Source of the DNA: a virus
Length of the DNA: 50,048 bases
Reading direction: 5' to 3' (one strand)
Virus record (IMG/VR): IMGVR_UViG_3300027917_000005
Location: 1 to 50,048 of that record
The position numbers were made by a program, and so were the translations under genes. Of the stretch, positions 8,601 through 17,591 are shown piece after piece (the first letter of the stretch is position 1; every line of letters starts with the position of its first letter). The notes under the pieces were generated by a model. It searched no databases, was not told the origin of the DNA, and was given only the letters and a program-made list of their open reading frames with translations.

Positions 8601-10774
8601 ATGGACTCACTTCTACTGATAGAGTATATCTTGGATATTATAACAATGCTGCTGGGACTGAGATTACCAATTTTGTTCATACTCTTAGTGCTGGACAGGC
8701 TTACTGGATAAGATTTAGGGTAGAAGGAGATCAGTTAAAAGTAAAGATCTGGGATAAGGGTGATCCTGAACCTGGGTCTTGGAACCTTGAAGAGACTGAT
8801 GGAACACTTACTTCTGGAGGCTGGGTTGCTGCTGGAAAGTGGGGAGCATCATCTGAAATCTCTTTCTTTAGTGTTGCTACTCGTGGTGCAACAGCTAGAA
8901 TGTTCCCTCTTCCAGATGTATATGAGTCAGTTACTGTAACAGATGTAGTTGATAATATAGTTATAGCTGACGCTCCCTTTGATAATATCAGCGTCTTTGA
9001 TTTAACAACTGTAACTGAGGATGTTACAGTCAGTTTACCAGACCCGCTTACTGTCAGTGTATTCGATCTAACAACTGTAGAGGATGCGCCAGTAATTGAG
9101 GTAGGTGCTTATGTTGTTAACGTCTATGACGAGGTCACTGTTGCGGATGAGGAAACGGTTTCTATATCTGCCCCTGCAGATTTTGAGATAAGTGTCTTTG
9201 ACACAGTTACAGTTGAGGAGAATGTCTCCTGTTGTAAGTATGATATATACTGGACAGACTTCACTGAGTACACAATTGGTCAGCAGCCTAGTGATTGGAC
9301 TGAACAATGGGATGTTGATAAGGCGACTTCATTAGTCACAGCAGGAGGGGAATTTGGAGGGAAGTTTGTCAGGATAGATCACACAGAGACATTTCCATCA
9401 GGTAGTAGGTATGCTCTTAGCTGGGATGACCCAGGTACTCCTACAGATGGAGAGATACTAGCCTTAGTAAGATCATCTACCCCTCATAATCATTGCTCTC
9501 TTGTGCTAAGAGGTAGTGGAGGGCTCAATACTGAGAATGGATATCAGGCAGACCTTAATTTCTGGGATGAAGAGATTAGAATCCTGAGGTGGCTGAATGG
9601 TGGTTATAGTGGGCTTATAGCTGCAACATCTAAGACCTTAGACCTAGACACTTGGTATTGGGTCAGGTTCCAAGTGAGAGGAACAGCTCTGAAGATGAAG
9701 GTATGGGAGTATCAAACAAGTGAACCAGAGTCCTGGGACCTTTCTACTTCAGACTTACAACTTGCAAGTGGTTGGGTTGGTATATTCTCTAGTTATGATG
9801 ATGCTCGAGATTTTGATTACTTTGCCTATGTCCCAGGAACTTGTGCTTCTGTTCCAGTTCCAATAGATATAGAGCTTTCTCCGTTAATCTATGAGACTGT
9901 TACTGTACTAGAAACAGTGACTGTTCGTCTTCCTGACTCTCTAGAGATTAGTGTAGAAGAGACTGCAGTTGCTGTTACTGATGTACCATCAGTTGGGTTT
10001 GGCAACTTCATAAGTGTCTTTGACACTGTGACAGTTGAGGATGCACCGACTGTTATTGTGCATCCAGCAGTAAGCGTGTTTGACACTGTTACTGTTACCG
10101 AGACAGTAACTGCATCATTACCAGACGATCTAGAAATATCTGTAATTGATGAGTCGACAATTCTTGAGTGGGTTCATGTTACAGTTGGTGTTCCTTCTTA
10201 CCTCCTAATTCAGAAGGATGAAAATGTAGTTGTACAGGAATATGTAGCTGTAGCGCTGTCTGACCTTGAATCATCTGTATACGATGAAGCTACAGTAACT
10301 GAACAAGTAGCTGCAGAGCTTCCAGATGCTCTAGTTGTATCAGTATTTGATCTAATAGTATTGACTGAAGATGTTGAGGTTGCCCCTGAGCTCAAGCTAA
10401 GTGTGTATGACTCAACCTCAGTTCTTGAGTCAGTCTCTATAGAGATCCCTTTTGTGACAGTCAATGTGTTTGACTCTGTTACTGTTACAGAAGATGCCAC
10501 TGTAGCTGTTCTAGTTCCAGAGTTTCTTGAGGTAGTTGTCTTTGATGTTGTGACAATTACTGAGAGCACAGCTGGGATTGTCAGTGCTGTAATTCTAAGC
10601 ACATTTGATACTATAACAGTAACTGAGAGTGTTTCCCTGTACTGGCTAATTGCTGCTGGTATTGCAAGGCTTGACTTCTCAGAAAGAAGTCCATCTATTG
10701 ACTGGATGGCAAGGGAGCCACATATTCACTACAATGAGCGAGCACCAAGAGTAGACTATGAGGCAAGAATATAG
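5648..10774 (+). CDS. Giant modular fibre/adhesin-like virion protein (1708 residues)
   Basis: An N-terminal beta domain (about 1-185) is followed by runs of a short repeat of type SVYDEVTVTD or SVFDTVTVTE, present dozens of times. Four copies of a roughly 190-residue concanavalin/LamG-like domain begin about residues 401, 648, 890 and 1200. Each opens with an FSEYSLG-DWTE-type motif and contains RGSGD and YWVRF strands. The C-terminus has RLDFSERSP and PRVDYEARI repeats. The design suggests a long extracellular fibre or stalk with carbohydrate-binding modules, probably receptor recognition. The ribosome site is weak. The short repeat also occurs at 20402-21241. Confidence 0.75.
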   Translation: MGTYYLNTLGTDGTYNAHVSADLSTPAKHASSPDLTDWAKGNKIWIGIKLSCNNCTKNPIAETLYLEVRKDGGSWLSLALSDLAPPGSGQMQYTDMTPPNSAWWTANDTGLCGTNKADGGATDTGDSVVIDVTTDEKAEAWWAIDFAGAADSSLYEFGFYDASGNHGSAGSPTVLDVSVTMAEGAVDRNINIDDEEATIVVTDVPSVALPDALEISVQEPLITVADEETVRVHSDISVFETAITVQEDVTVSLPDPLEITVQEALISVLEDATVELPDSLEASVFDSAGVTSVLDDILVYQENLEINISEPLITTTDVPTAELPDDLVIAIAEGLITVTDVPTARLPDDLEVSIAEAAITVADIVDDIVVEAAEEEALSIDVYDEVTVTDTVDHIGLSGKWWTTFSEYSLGVPGDWTERWNLDGANSEIVASTDKMSDKELLVDLVGGDDTGISWDAVGNPRNVELLILFRMINNNSHCTTIRGSGDEGSENCYYVYGSASMNQLYLRKKVAGVDGGLDSTAKSQSVGGVYWLRFQALGNQIKARMWGWSAAEPDTWDLESTNSEVTEGWVGVHERGTGDAGALFFSVGTYGESPIEHPLIFESDTTTVTDVVDNIEVVEVAEDYSINVYDEVTVTDVVYCLDVEYHYWTDFSEYSLGVKPSGWTIDVGGTYDVTAGVKTLGGKYVDNDGTLTPGILYPNNAPEVVDAEILVLVNVDNAGSVFQGLVAIRWQVVGNKGYGLIRVITDSVAMYYLDGSAAPDLINQGNQNMNTTAQYWVRFRLEGSTLKSKVWLKGSTEPGSWGTTDTDSTITTKGRCGLCGYSERSEIDYFSIATAGGTAKFPPFMSVYDETTVTEDVTTEVLDAGLSIDVFDSVTVTDVVDDIGASEFFYTSFEEYSLGTPPDWTERWHVDMATPSIQSGGLLMGQMLRLTHDASQRYELSWDAPGTPVDAEVLYLCEPQGDDSMRLLLRGSGDDTSETGYYVYGLTSTDRVYLGYYNNAAGTEITNFVHTLSAGQAYWIRFRVEGDQLKVKIWDKGDPEPGSWNLEETDGTLTSGGWVAAGKWGASSEISFFSVATRGATARMFPLPDVYESVTVTDVVDNIVIADAPFDNISVFDLTTVTEDVTVSLPDPLTVSVFDLTTVEDAPVIEVGAYVVNVYDEVTVADEETVSISAPADFEISVFDTVTVEENVSCCKYDIYWTDFTEYTIGQQPSDWTEQWDVDKATSLVTAGGEFGGKFVRIDHTETFPSGSRYALSWDDPGTPTDGEILALVRSSTPHNHCSLVLRGSGGLNTENGYQADLNFWDEEIRILRWLNGGYSGLIAATSKTLDLDTWYWVRFQVRGTALKMKVWEYQTSEPESWDLSTSDLQLASGWVGIFSSYDDARDFDYFAYVPGTCASVPVPIDIELSPLIYETVTVLETVTVRLPDSLEISVEETAVAVTDVPSVGFGNFISVFDTVTVEDAPTVIVHPAVSVFDTVTVTETVTASLPDDLEISVIDESTILEWVHVTVGVPSYLLIQKDENVVVQEYVAVALSDLESSVYDEATVTEQVAAELPDALVVSVFDLIVLTEDVEVAPELKLSVYDSTSVLESVSIEIPFVTVNVFDSVTVTEDATVAVLVPEFLEVVVFDVVTITESTAGIVSAVILSTFDTITVTESVSLYWLIAAGIARLDFSERSPSIDWMAREPHIHYNERAPRVDYEARI

Positions 10775-10783
10775 GAGGCATCT

Positions 10784-11203
10784 ATGCCTAGACCAGAGAT
10801 TCTGGAGACTATTGCTGAGGAACAGGGGACTTATATCATAAATCTTTCTTTTCTGGATGAAGATGATCTCCCAGTGACTCCTACCAGTATTAAGTGGACA
10901 TTGACTACTGTTGGAGGAGAAGTGGTTAATAGCAGAAGTGATGTCAGTATTGCTATTCCTGCCTCCTCTGTTGATGTAGTCTTATCTGGATCAGACCTGC
11001 AGTTATTGAGTCATAAGGAGAGCTTCTCCTGGAGAATATTTACAGTTAAAGCTGTCTATAACTCTAGCCTTGGGAATGGTCTTCCTCTTAATGGGGCTGT
11101 TAAGTTTAGGATTAGGAATCTGAGACTGATTGCTCATACTCTTGAAGTAGATGTTTACGAAGGATTGTTTACTGGCGACTTTGTACAGGTATCTTTATCA
11201 TGA
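10784..11203 (+). CDS. Beta-sandwich phage protein (139 residues)
   Basis: It starts after TAGGAGG. The pattern EQGTYIINLSFLDEDDLPV, then SIKWTLTTVGG, is an Ig/Fn3-like fold seen in small phage virion accessory proteins. It overlaps the terminase start by four bases. Probably a capsid or tail accessory protein; not assigned further. Confidence 0.55.
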   Translation: MPRPEILETIAEEQGTYIINLSFLDEDDLPVTPTSIKWTLTTVGGEVVNSRSDVSIAIPASSVDVVLSGSDLQLLSHKESFSWRIFTVKAVYNSSLGNGLPLNGAVKFRIRNLRLIAHTLEVDVYEGLFTGDFVQVSLS

Positions 11204-12672
11204 GTCTTCCTCCTATAATAAGAGATAAGTTAAGAGCTTGGAGAGATCATCCTCTTCTATTTGTCAATGACTGTATTGAGGTTACTCCAACTACGCAACA
11301 AGCGGAGCTACTTAGAGCAGTTCCTAAGCAGAGGAGAATCTCTGTCAGAAGTGGTCATGGTACAGGAAAGGATGCTTGTGCTTCATGGATCATTCTCTGG
11401 TTCATGACAACTAGACCATACCCAAGGGTCATATGTACTGCACCAACTAACAGGCAGCTGGCAGATATCCTGTGGAGTGAGCTGTCAAAGTGGTTAAGGA
11501 GATCCATTTTAAAGGATGAATTTGTACTTCAGAAAGACAAGATGTTCCATAAAGATGCTCCAAAGGAATGGTGGTGCAGAGCAGTCTCTCCATCAGTCAA
11601 AGCATCTAAAGAGGAGCAGGCTGAGACCTTAGCTGGCTTCCATGCTGATCATATGCTGATAGTAGCAGACGAAGCCTCTGGTATTCCAGATCCTGTCTAT
11701 ATCCCACTTGAAGGAGCAATGACTCAGGAGGATAATAAAGTCTTACTAATAGGCAACATGACTAGGAACTCTGGGTACTTCTATGATACTCACTTCCACG
11801 CTGATCTGAAACAGCCGTGGACTAGGTTGCACTGGGATTCCAGACAAAGCACTAATGTAGAACCAGGGTATCCTGAGTACATGTCTACTAAGTATGGTGA
11901 GGACTCCAGTGTCTTCAGAATACGTGTTGCTGGTGAACCACCACTTGAGGATGAAAGGACACTGATACCCCTCGCCTGGGCAATACAATGTATAGGGGGT
12001 GAACAGCAGGCAGCAGAAGACGAGCCACTATATCTTGGCGTTGATGTTGCTAGATATGGGGAAGACAAATCAATAATCTTGCCTAGGCGAGGGCTTCAGA
12101 TTTTCCCCTGGCAGAGCTTTCAGGGCATGAACACAATAACTCTTGGTGGTCACGTTATGCAGACATTTGCTGAGTTAGAGGCAGATGGTGTTGCTACTGA
12201 CGTAATTGGTGTTGGAGCTGGTGTTACTGACTGGTTACAGAAGCGTCCTGGAGGACACAGAATAGTTCATGGAGTAAATGTCTCCTCATCCTCCAGTGAC
12301 ATTACCAGATACCATCGTCTGCGTGATGAGCTTTGGGTAGGGATGAGAGATAAATGTATGCAGGCTCAATACTGTTTCCCTGATGCGACAAGGGAGGAAA
12401 GGGAGATGTCTAATGAGCTCTGTAATGAGCTAGCTTCTCTCACCTATGACTTTAATAATCATGGAGGTATTCAGGTGGAGAGTAAGAGGCAAGCTAAGCT
12501 TCGTGGAATTGCCTCCCCTAACATTGCAGATGCCCTTGCTCTAACTGAATACTTTCATACATTTGCATATAAGGTCTGGATGAAACCAAGTGCTGCTCAG
12601 GACAAAAGCAGATGGAAGACAACAGCATCACAGGAGGCTGCTGGTGGTCGTCACACCTGGCAGGTTCATTAA
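11200..12672 (+). CDS. terL: Terminase large subunit (ATPase-nuclease)
   Basis: This 490-residue packaging motor cuts and translocates DNA into the prohead. Walker A is SVRSGHGTGKDA (about 48-59); Asp stands where Thr/Ser usually follows the Lys. Walker B is MLIVADEA (152-159). The RNase H-like nuclease follows: LGVDVARYGED (Asp282), DVIGVGAGVTD (334-344) and a C-terminal ADALALT. Length fits the family. It sits directly before the portal but 10 kb after the candidate small subunit. Its stop touches operator site 3. Confidence 0.95.
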   Translation: MSLPPIIRDKLRAWRDHPLLFVNDCIEVTPTTQQAELLRAVPKQRRISVRSGHGTGKDACASWIILWFMTTRPYPRVICTAPTNRQLADILWSELSKWLRRSILKDEFVLQKDKMFHKDAPKEWWCRAVSPSVKASKEEQAETLAGFHADHMLIVADEASGIPDPVYIPLEGAMTQEDNKVLLIGNMTRNSGYFYDTHFHADLKQPWTRLHWDSRQSTNVEPGYPEYMSTKYGEDSSVFRIRVAGEPPLEDERTLIPLAWAIQCIGGEQQAAEDEPLYLGVDVARYGEDKSIILPRRGLQIFPWQSFQGMNTITLGGHVMQTFAELEADGVATDVIGVGAGVTDWLQKRPGGHRIVHGVNVSSSSSDITRYHRLRDELWVGMRDKCMQAQYCFPDATREEREMSNELCNELASLTYDFNNHGGIQVESKRQAKLRGIASPNIADALALTEYFHTFAYKVWMKPSAAQDKSRWKTTASQEAAGGRHTWQVH

Positions 12673-12700
12673 GACAAAACGTCAATAATTGACGTTTCTT
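12672..12700 (-). promoter_or_regulatory. Dispersed 29-bp operator, site 3 (minus orientation)
   Basis: The core at 12677-12697 (AAACGTCAAT-A-ATTGACGTTT) is a perfect 10-1-10 palindrome. It fills the gap between the terL stop and the portal ribosome site. Confidence 0.85.
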
Positions 12701-12713
12701 AGGAGAAGTAAGT

Positions 12714-14576
12714 ATGCCTAGTGCACAGAGAATGCCATTTAAAGAGGCAGAGGCCAGAGCTGAGAGTGAAGAACTTACTAAGCTTCTCGATTGGCTACGA
12801 GATGCTGAGTCCTGTACTCCTGAAACCCTCTGGAGAAGGGAGGCAATGGAGGACTACAGGTTCTATGCTGGTGATCAGGATACACCGGAGATAAAAGCTC
12901 TACTCGAAGGACAGAAAAGGCCTGCTACAGTATATAATGAGGTTAAGCCTAAGATAGATATGCTGATAGGTTTAGCTGCTCAGAGCAGGTATGAGCCAAC
13001 TGTCTTCCCTGTTGGGGTGGAGGATGAGCCTCTGACAGAGGTAATTAATGGAGCACTGAAGCACTATGCTAAGAAGATAAAGTTCACACGGGCAGAGACT
13101 GAGTGTTTTGAACATACTGTTAAGAGTGGAAGGAGTTTGTTATACTTCTGGATTGACAGGTCTAATCCTTTTAAGCCTCAGATCAAGTGCAAGAGGATTC
13201 CTGGATTTAACTTCTGGGTGGACCCTGATTCTACTGAATATGATATGAGTGATGCTAGGTTTCTTTTCATTGATAAGTGGCTTACTGAAGAAGAGATTAA
13301 GGTATTCTGGCCTAATATAGATGTGTCAGCTATTAAGGGATACCATGACTCAACTGCTGCAGGTCCAGCATTCTTCAATGAGGCTAAGGATAAGTACAGG
13401 ATTGTAGAAGCTTGGTACAGGAAGTGGGTTAAGGTAAGATGGTTTGTGAATCCACTTACTGGTGAGTCTGAAGGTCTTAGTGTCAAGGAGTTTAAGGAGT
13501 TGGAGAAGGCTTTAGCAGCTGGGATTCCCAATCCTCAGAATCCTCAAGAAACGATTACTCCTTCCATTGATAGGTATCTTGATACCTTTCAGGAGAGGAT
13601 TCACTACAGATTATTTACAGGACATATAGATCTGGAAGGAGATGTTACTCCATATGGAGGATATCTGGAAAAGAGCTTTCCAGCTGTTCTCTTTGGCGCA
13701 TATAAGGATGATGATAACAACAGATGGATGAGTGTCATCCAAGCGATGAAAGACCCTCAGCGGGCAGTAAATACTATGAGAAGGCAGCTGAGCCACTTGT
13801 TGCAGACCTTGCCTAAAGGCTTACTGGTTCATGAGGTAAATGCCATTCTTAATGTAGAGGAGTATGAAGAGAAATCTGCTGATCCAACATTTCACTTAGA
13901 GGTAGCAGCAGGAGCTATTGATAAGGTTAAGTTTGAGAAGCAGCCAAGTATTAGTCCCATTTATCAGACATTTGATGCTACTGCAAGTCAGGGAATGAAG
14001 ACAGCATCAGGCATTGAAGACGAGATGATGGGGATTCAGAAGACTTCTAGAGAGCCTGGAGTAACAGTCAGGATGCGTCAGGAGCAGGGTATGGCGGTAC
14101 TCTATCTGCTGTTTAATAACTTCAGGGACAGCAGGATTGAGGCCTCTAAGAAGTTACTTTCTCTTATTCAGCAATACATGACTGAGGCTGAGCTCATCAG
14201 GATTGAAGGTCCTGGAGGTGCTCAAATGATTGCTGTTAACACCCAGATGAATCCGCAGTCTAAGGGATTCAATGACTTAACTGCAGGAGAGTTTGATCTG
14301 GAAATGGATGAGAACCTGGAGAATGCGACAATGAGAATGGCAATAGCTCAGATTCTGACTGAGTTCAGCCATAACAATCCAGGATCAATTCCACCAGACA
14401 TTGTGCTTGAATACTCAAGCGTCCCGTATTCAGCTAAGACTAGAATCAAGCAGTTCTGGGAAGAGCAAAGAGCTCAGGAACAGGCTAACCTTGAGGCTGA
14501 TAGGGAAATCGAGATGATGAAAGCACAAGCGGCATTAATCAAGGCTAAACAGCCAACAGGTAAGCAAGGAGATTGA
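12714..14576 (+). CDS. Portal protein (P22-type)
   Basis: This 620-residue protein starts after AGGAG. It forms the dodecameric DNA channel at the capsid vertex. Recognisable P22-type portal features are AMEDYRFYAGDQ (44-55), the long conserved block at 67-101 including RPATVYNEVKPKIDMLIGL, and a WVDPDS strand near residue 170. The C-terminal end is charged and helical (EEQRAQEQANLEADREIEMM), like the barrel region. It sits between terL and scaffold, the usual order. Confidence 0.92.
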   Translation: MPSAQRMPFKEAEARAESEELTKLLDWLRDAESCTPETLWRREAMEDYRFYAGDQDTPEIKALLEGQKRPATVYNEVKPKIDMLIGLAAQSRYEPTVFPVGVEDEPLTEVINGALKHYAKKIKFTRAETECFEHTVKSGRSLLYFWIDRSNPFKPQIKCKRIPGFNFWVDPDSTEYDMSDARFLFIDKWLTEEEIKVFWPNIDVSAIKGYHDSTAAGPAFFNEAKDKYRIVEAWYRKWVKVRWFVNPLTGESEGLSVKEFKELEKALAAGIPNPQNPQETITPSIDRYLDTFQERIHYRLFTGHIDLEGDVTPYGGYLEKSFPAVLFGAYKDDDNNRWMSVIQAMKDPQRAVNTMRRQLSHLLQTLPKGLLVHEVNAILNVEEYEEKSADPTFHLEVAAGAIDKVKFEKQPSISPIYQTFDATASQGMKTASGIEDEMMGIQKTSREPGVTVRMRQEQGMAVLYLLFNNFRDSRIEASKKLLSLIQQYMTEAELIRIEGPGGAQMIAVNTQMNPQSKGFNDLTAGEFDLEMDENLENATMRMAIAQILTEFSHNNPGSIPPDIVLEYSSVPYSAKTRIKQFWEEQRAQEQANLEADREIEMMKAQAALIKAKQPTGKQGD

Positions 14577-14578
14577 TT

Positions 14579-15499
14579 ATGGCTACAGCACCCGAGATAG
14601 AAGCGCTAGAGGCTGAAGAGACTGAAGAAGAAAAGACAATGGATGAACTTAAGTCAGCGCTAGAGGCTTCAAGGACAGGAGACAGGGCCAATGAGCCAGA
14701 GGTTGACGGGGCAGGAAAAGAAACATCTACAGAGGTGGTTGAAGGAGAACCAGGAGAAGATACTGACAAAGAAGTCACTGAGGGAATTGAAGAGGTTCCG
14801 GAGAAGGATGAAGTTAAGGAGCCTGCTCCAGATGATTCGAGGGAGAACAGAGAGTTAAGACAGATTCTGCGAGAGCAGAAAAGAGAGTTAGCTTTAATGA
14901 AGGCAAAGCTCGCCCGGATGGAGAAGGGTGTAGCTGATATTCAGGACGAGGATGATAAGGCTGCAGTAGAGTTATCTAAAATCGAAGCTCTTGAAACTCA
15001 GATAGCTGCTATTGGGCAACAGAAAGGTCCTATCTTTGACACACTGATCGAAGCAATGGAGGCGAATCCTAAGTATGAAGACATTCGTGAGGTTTGCTCC
15101 CGCGAGCACTTTGACGATATCTTTGAGGAATTAGCTAGAGTTATTTCTCAGAAGGAGGGTCGTGACCCTACAGAAGTGGCGTTGGAGATAGAAGCAGAAG
15201 TCTGGCTAATGGGCAATCCTTATAAATTTATGTATGGAATTATCAAGGATAATCATCCAAGATACGCCAGTACGAATAAGGAGAAGGAAGTAGCCACTCC
15301 AGATAAGGTGAAAGAGCCTGAGAAGAAGCCAGTAAAGGAACCTCCAAAAGCTCCGACCAGTATTGCTAGTGTGGGAGGCAGTGATGCAGATTCTAAAAGT
15401 GGGTGGACTGCAAAGAGAATTGATGAACTCCCAGAACAAGAACTTAGCAAAGTTCCTGAGGAGGTATATCAGAAATATCTCCGAGGAGAACTTGACTGA
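14579..15499 (+). CDS. Capsid scaffolding protein
   Basis: The ATG at 14579 has AAGGAG upstream; an in-frame TTG at 14573 is less likely. The 306-residue product is very acidic at the N-terminus, has a coiled coil (about 90-125, RELRQILREQKRELALMKAK) and a Pro/Lys-rich segment before a charged helical tail. Position between portal and major capsid and this composition are typical for a scaffold that is removed on maturation. Confidence 0.82.
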   Translation: MATAPEIEALEAEETEEEKTMDELKSALEASRTGDRANEPEVDGAGKETSTEVVEGEPGEDTDKEVTEGIEEVPEKDEVKEPAPDDSRENRELRQILREQKRELALMKAKLARMEKGVADIQDEDDKAAVELSKIEALETQIAAIGQQKGPIFDTLIEAMEANPKYEDIREVCSREHFDDIFEELARVISQKEGRDPTEVALEIEAEVWLMGNPYKFMYGIIKDNHPRYASTNKEKEVATPDKVKEPEKKPVKEPPKAPTSIASVGGSDADSKSGWTAKRIDELPEQELSKVPEEVYQKYLRGELD

Positions 15500-15511
15500 A
15501 AGGAGTAGTAA

Positions 15512-16555
15512 ATGACTGCACCAAAGACTCTTTTTGTTACATCTAACAATTTGACCAGGAAACGCTGGGCGAGAGATCTGTTTAAGATAATTCTCCCAGC
15601 AGTCGAGTTCAATGATCTGACTGGCACTGGATCTGATTCCATTGTCCAGCTGAGGACAGAACTTGGCAAGGGTCAGGGTGATCAGATTACCTTCGGTATT
15701 CGTCTGCCCCTCACAGGAGAAGGTGTAGTGGGCAATGATACCTTAGAAGGCAACGAGGAAGGCCTAGTCTTCAAGGACTTCAATGTGACCATTGAAGAGC
15801 TGAACCATGCTGTTGATACTGGTGGCAGGATGGAGCAGCAGAGGATTCCTTACAACCTTGTCATGGAAGGTAAGGATGGCCTTGCGGACTGGTGGGCTGA
15901 CCTACTGTCTGAGTATCTGATCAATACTCTGTGTGGCAACAGTGCTTATCGCATTGCAGGCAAAATATTTGCCCAAGCAATTGATGAGCCAGACACTCAG
16001 CACTTAGTGCCGGTGAATGATGTAGCTGAGGCATCTCAGACTTCTGCTGATGTCCTTGATCTTACTCATCTGGATAGGATGAAGCAGAAGGCAGAGCTGA
16101 TGAACAAGCAGGGGAGTAACTACTTCAAGATTCGTCCTCTCCGGCTGAAGGGCAAGAGCTATTACCGAGTGATCCTCCACAACTACGTCTTTGACAATCT
16201 GAGGCAGAATACCAACGTAGGCCAGTGGGGCGACCTGCTCAGGAGTGCTAACAAGCTGCAAGTTCCCAATGTGGAGATTGAGTACAATGGAATGCTGATC
16301 TCTAAGTCAGAGCGGATTCCATCTCCTACGACTAATGTCTACAGGAACATTCTACTGGGTGCTCAGTCAGCATGTTGGGCTTGGGGTGGTGCTGGTGAAT
16401 CTAAGTCGACCACAATGGCCTTTCATCCCTACACTCGTGATGCTGATAGGTTCCTTATGATCAGGGGTGGAGGAATCTTCGGGGTGACCAAGACTCGGTT
16501 CACCAGCATTGATTACGGAATCATTGTGGGTCCCAGCTACGCAACAGCTTTATAA
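15512..16555 (+). CDS. Major capsid protein, N4-gp56 family
   Basis: This 347-residue HK97-fold capsid protein starts after AAAGGAG. The family signature is visible at residues 38-90: TGTGSDSIVQLRTELGKGQG, then DQITFGIRLPLTGEGV and DTLEGNEE. The HAVDTGGRMEQQR segment follows. Length agrees with the family. Codons are noticeably more C-ending than in neighbouring genes, as expected for a highly expressed protein. Confidence 0.93.
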   Translation: MTAPKTLFVTSNNLTRKRWARDLFKIILPAVEFNDLTGTGSDSIVQLRTELGKGQGDQITFGIRLPLTGEGVVGNDTLEGNEEGLVFKDFNVTIEELNHAVDTGGRMEQQRIPYNLVMEGKDGLADWWADLLSEYLINTLCGNSAYRIAGKIFAQAIDEPDTQHLVPVNDVAEASQTSADVLDLTHLDRMKQKAELMNKQGSNYFKIRPLRLKGKSYYRVILHNYVFDNLRQNTNVGQWGDLLRSANKLQVPNVEIEYNGMLISKSERIPSPTTNVYRNILLGAQSACWAWGGAGESKSTTMAFHPYTRDADRFLMIRGGGIFGVTKTRFTSIDYGIIVGPSYATAL

Positions 16556-16570
16556 AGGAAGGAGGTACGC

Positions 16571-16981
16571 ATGACTGATTATTTCAGCAATATGGCAGCG
16601 GATAACCTCCGCTTCATGAGGAGCAGGCCTCTCCTGTCGCTGGCTAATGGGACCTATGACTTGTTCAGGATTCCAAAGTTTGCTTTCATTGATGAAATCT
16701 GGCTTTGGATTACAACAGCTTATGCTGGTGGTGCTACAGGTGTAGCTACCGTTGGCTTCAAAGGCAATGGAGAGACTGCAGACGCAGACGGATTTATGGA
16801 TTCTACTTATACTGACGCAGAGTCTACTGGTATGAAGAGAATGACTGGCGATGCTCAACCTGGTTCTCAAGGCAAGTGGTTCAATGATGCCAGTGGCATT
16901 GTCACCATAACTCTGTCTGCAGGAACTAACACGACCTTACTGATAGGTCATGTGTTTGTCAAGTACTACGTGCTTCACTAA
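16571..16981 (+). CDS. Capsid-associated beta protein
   Basis: This 136-residue protein follows the capsid gene at 15 bases with GGAGG upstream. It is beta-rich (FIDEIWLWITTAYAGGATGV and TITLSAGTNTTLLIG). Its position suggests a decoration or minor capsid protein. It shares general style with the next gene but no clear sequence identity. Role inferred from place. Confidence 0.65.
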   Translation: MTDYFSNMAADNLRFMRSRPLLSLANGTYDLFRIPKFAFIDEIWLWITTAYAGGATGVATVGFKGNGETADADGFMDSTYTDAESTGMKRMTGDAQPGSQGKWFNDASGIVTITLSAGTNTTLLIGHVFVKYYVLH

Positions 16982-17022
16982 CTATGATGCAGGGTGGAAT
17001 TCCCTGAGAAAGGAATTGAAGA

Positions 17023-17547
17023 ATGTCAACAACTGAAATGATTGATTACAGAAGAATGGATCAAAGACGCTACATCTACCAGCCTTATTGGATCAGCTCC
17101 AGTGAAGTCTGTGCTGTTGCATCTGATGATCTGGCTGCAGTACTGTTCTCCTTCCCAGCAGCAAAGTACGGAGACAGTCATATTATCGTTGAGAAGATTG
17201 GTTGTCAGGTAGTAACTGCTTTGGCTGGTGGTACCTGCACAGTGAATATTGGTACTTGTACAATTGCCACAGATGATGTTACTACTGGTGGGGATACTAC
17301 TGATGTAGACGCAGATGATTATGTTCCCACAGCAGATGTTACCGTTGGCACACCTGCAATGTACTTTGCTGCAACTGGTGACTGGATCACTGCGAAGCTG
17401 TTGATGACTGAACTGACTCCAGTTATCATTGTACCAGCAGATACTACAGTTCCCTGTATTGCTGCGTACATCGGAAGTGATGGTACAATTACTGCTGGTA
17501 TTGTCAGAGTTCATGCTCTGATTACTGAGGTACCACTGGCAGCATAG
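17023..17547 (+). CDS. Capsid-associated beta protein
   Basis: This 174-residue protein lies behind GAAAGGAA. It is beta-rich with many Val, Thr and Ala residues (GGTCTVNIGTCTIATDDVTT), much like the previous one in design. It is probably a second decoration or head protein. Operator site 4 follows the stop directly. Confidence 0.65.
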   Translation: MSTTEMIDYRRMDQRRYIYQPYWISSSEVCAVASDDLAAVLFSFPAAKYGDSHIIVEKIGCQVVTALAGGTCTVNIGTCTIATDDVTTGGDTTDVDADDYVPTADVTVGTPAMYFAATGDWITAKLLMTELTPVIIVPADTTVPCIAAYIGSDGTITAGIVRVHALITEVPLAA

Positions 17548-17548
17548 T

Positions 17549-17577
17549 AAGAAACGTCAATAATTGACATTTTGACT
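17549..17577 (+). promoter_or_regulatory. Dispersed 29-bp operator, site 4 (plus orientation)
   Basis: AAGAAACGTCAAT-A-ATTGACATTTTGACT begins two bases after the upstream stop and ends 14 bases before the next ATG. It contains all three TGAC half-sites. Confidence 0.83.
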
Positions 17578-17591
17578 GGTGAGGGGTTCTT

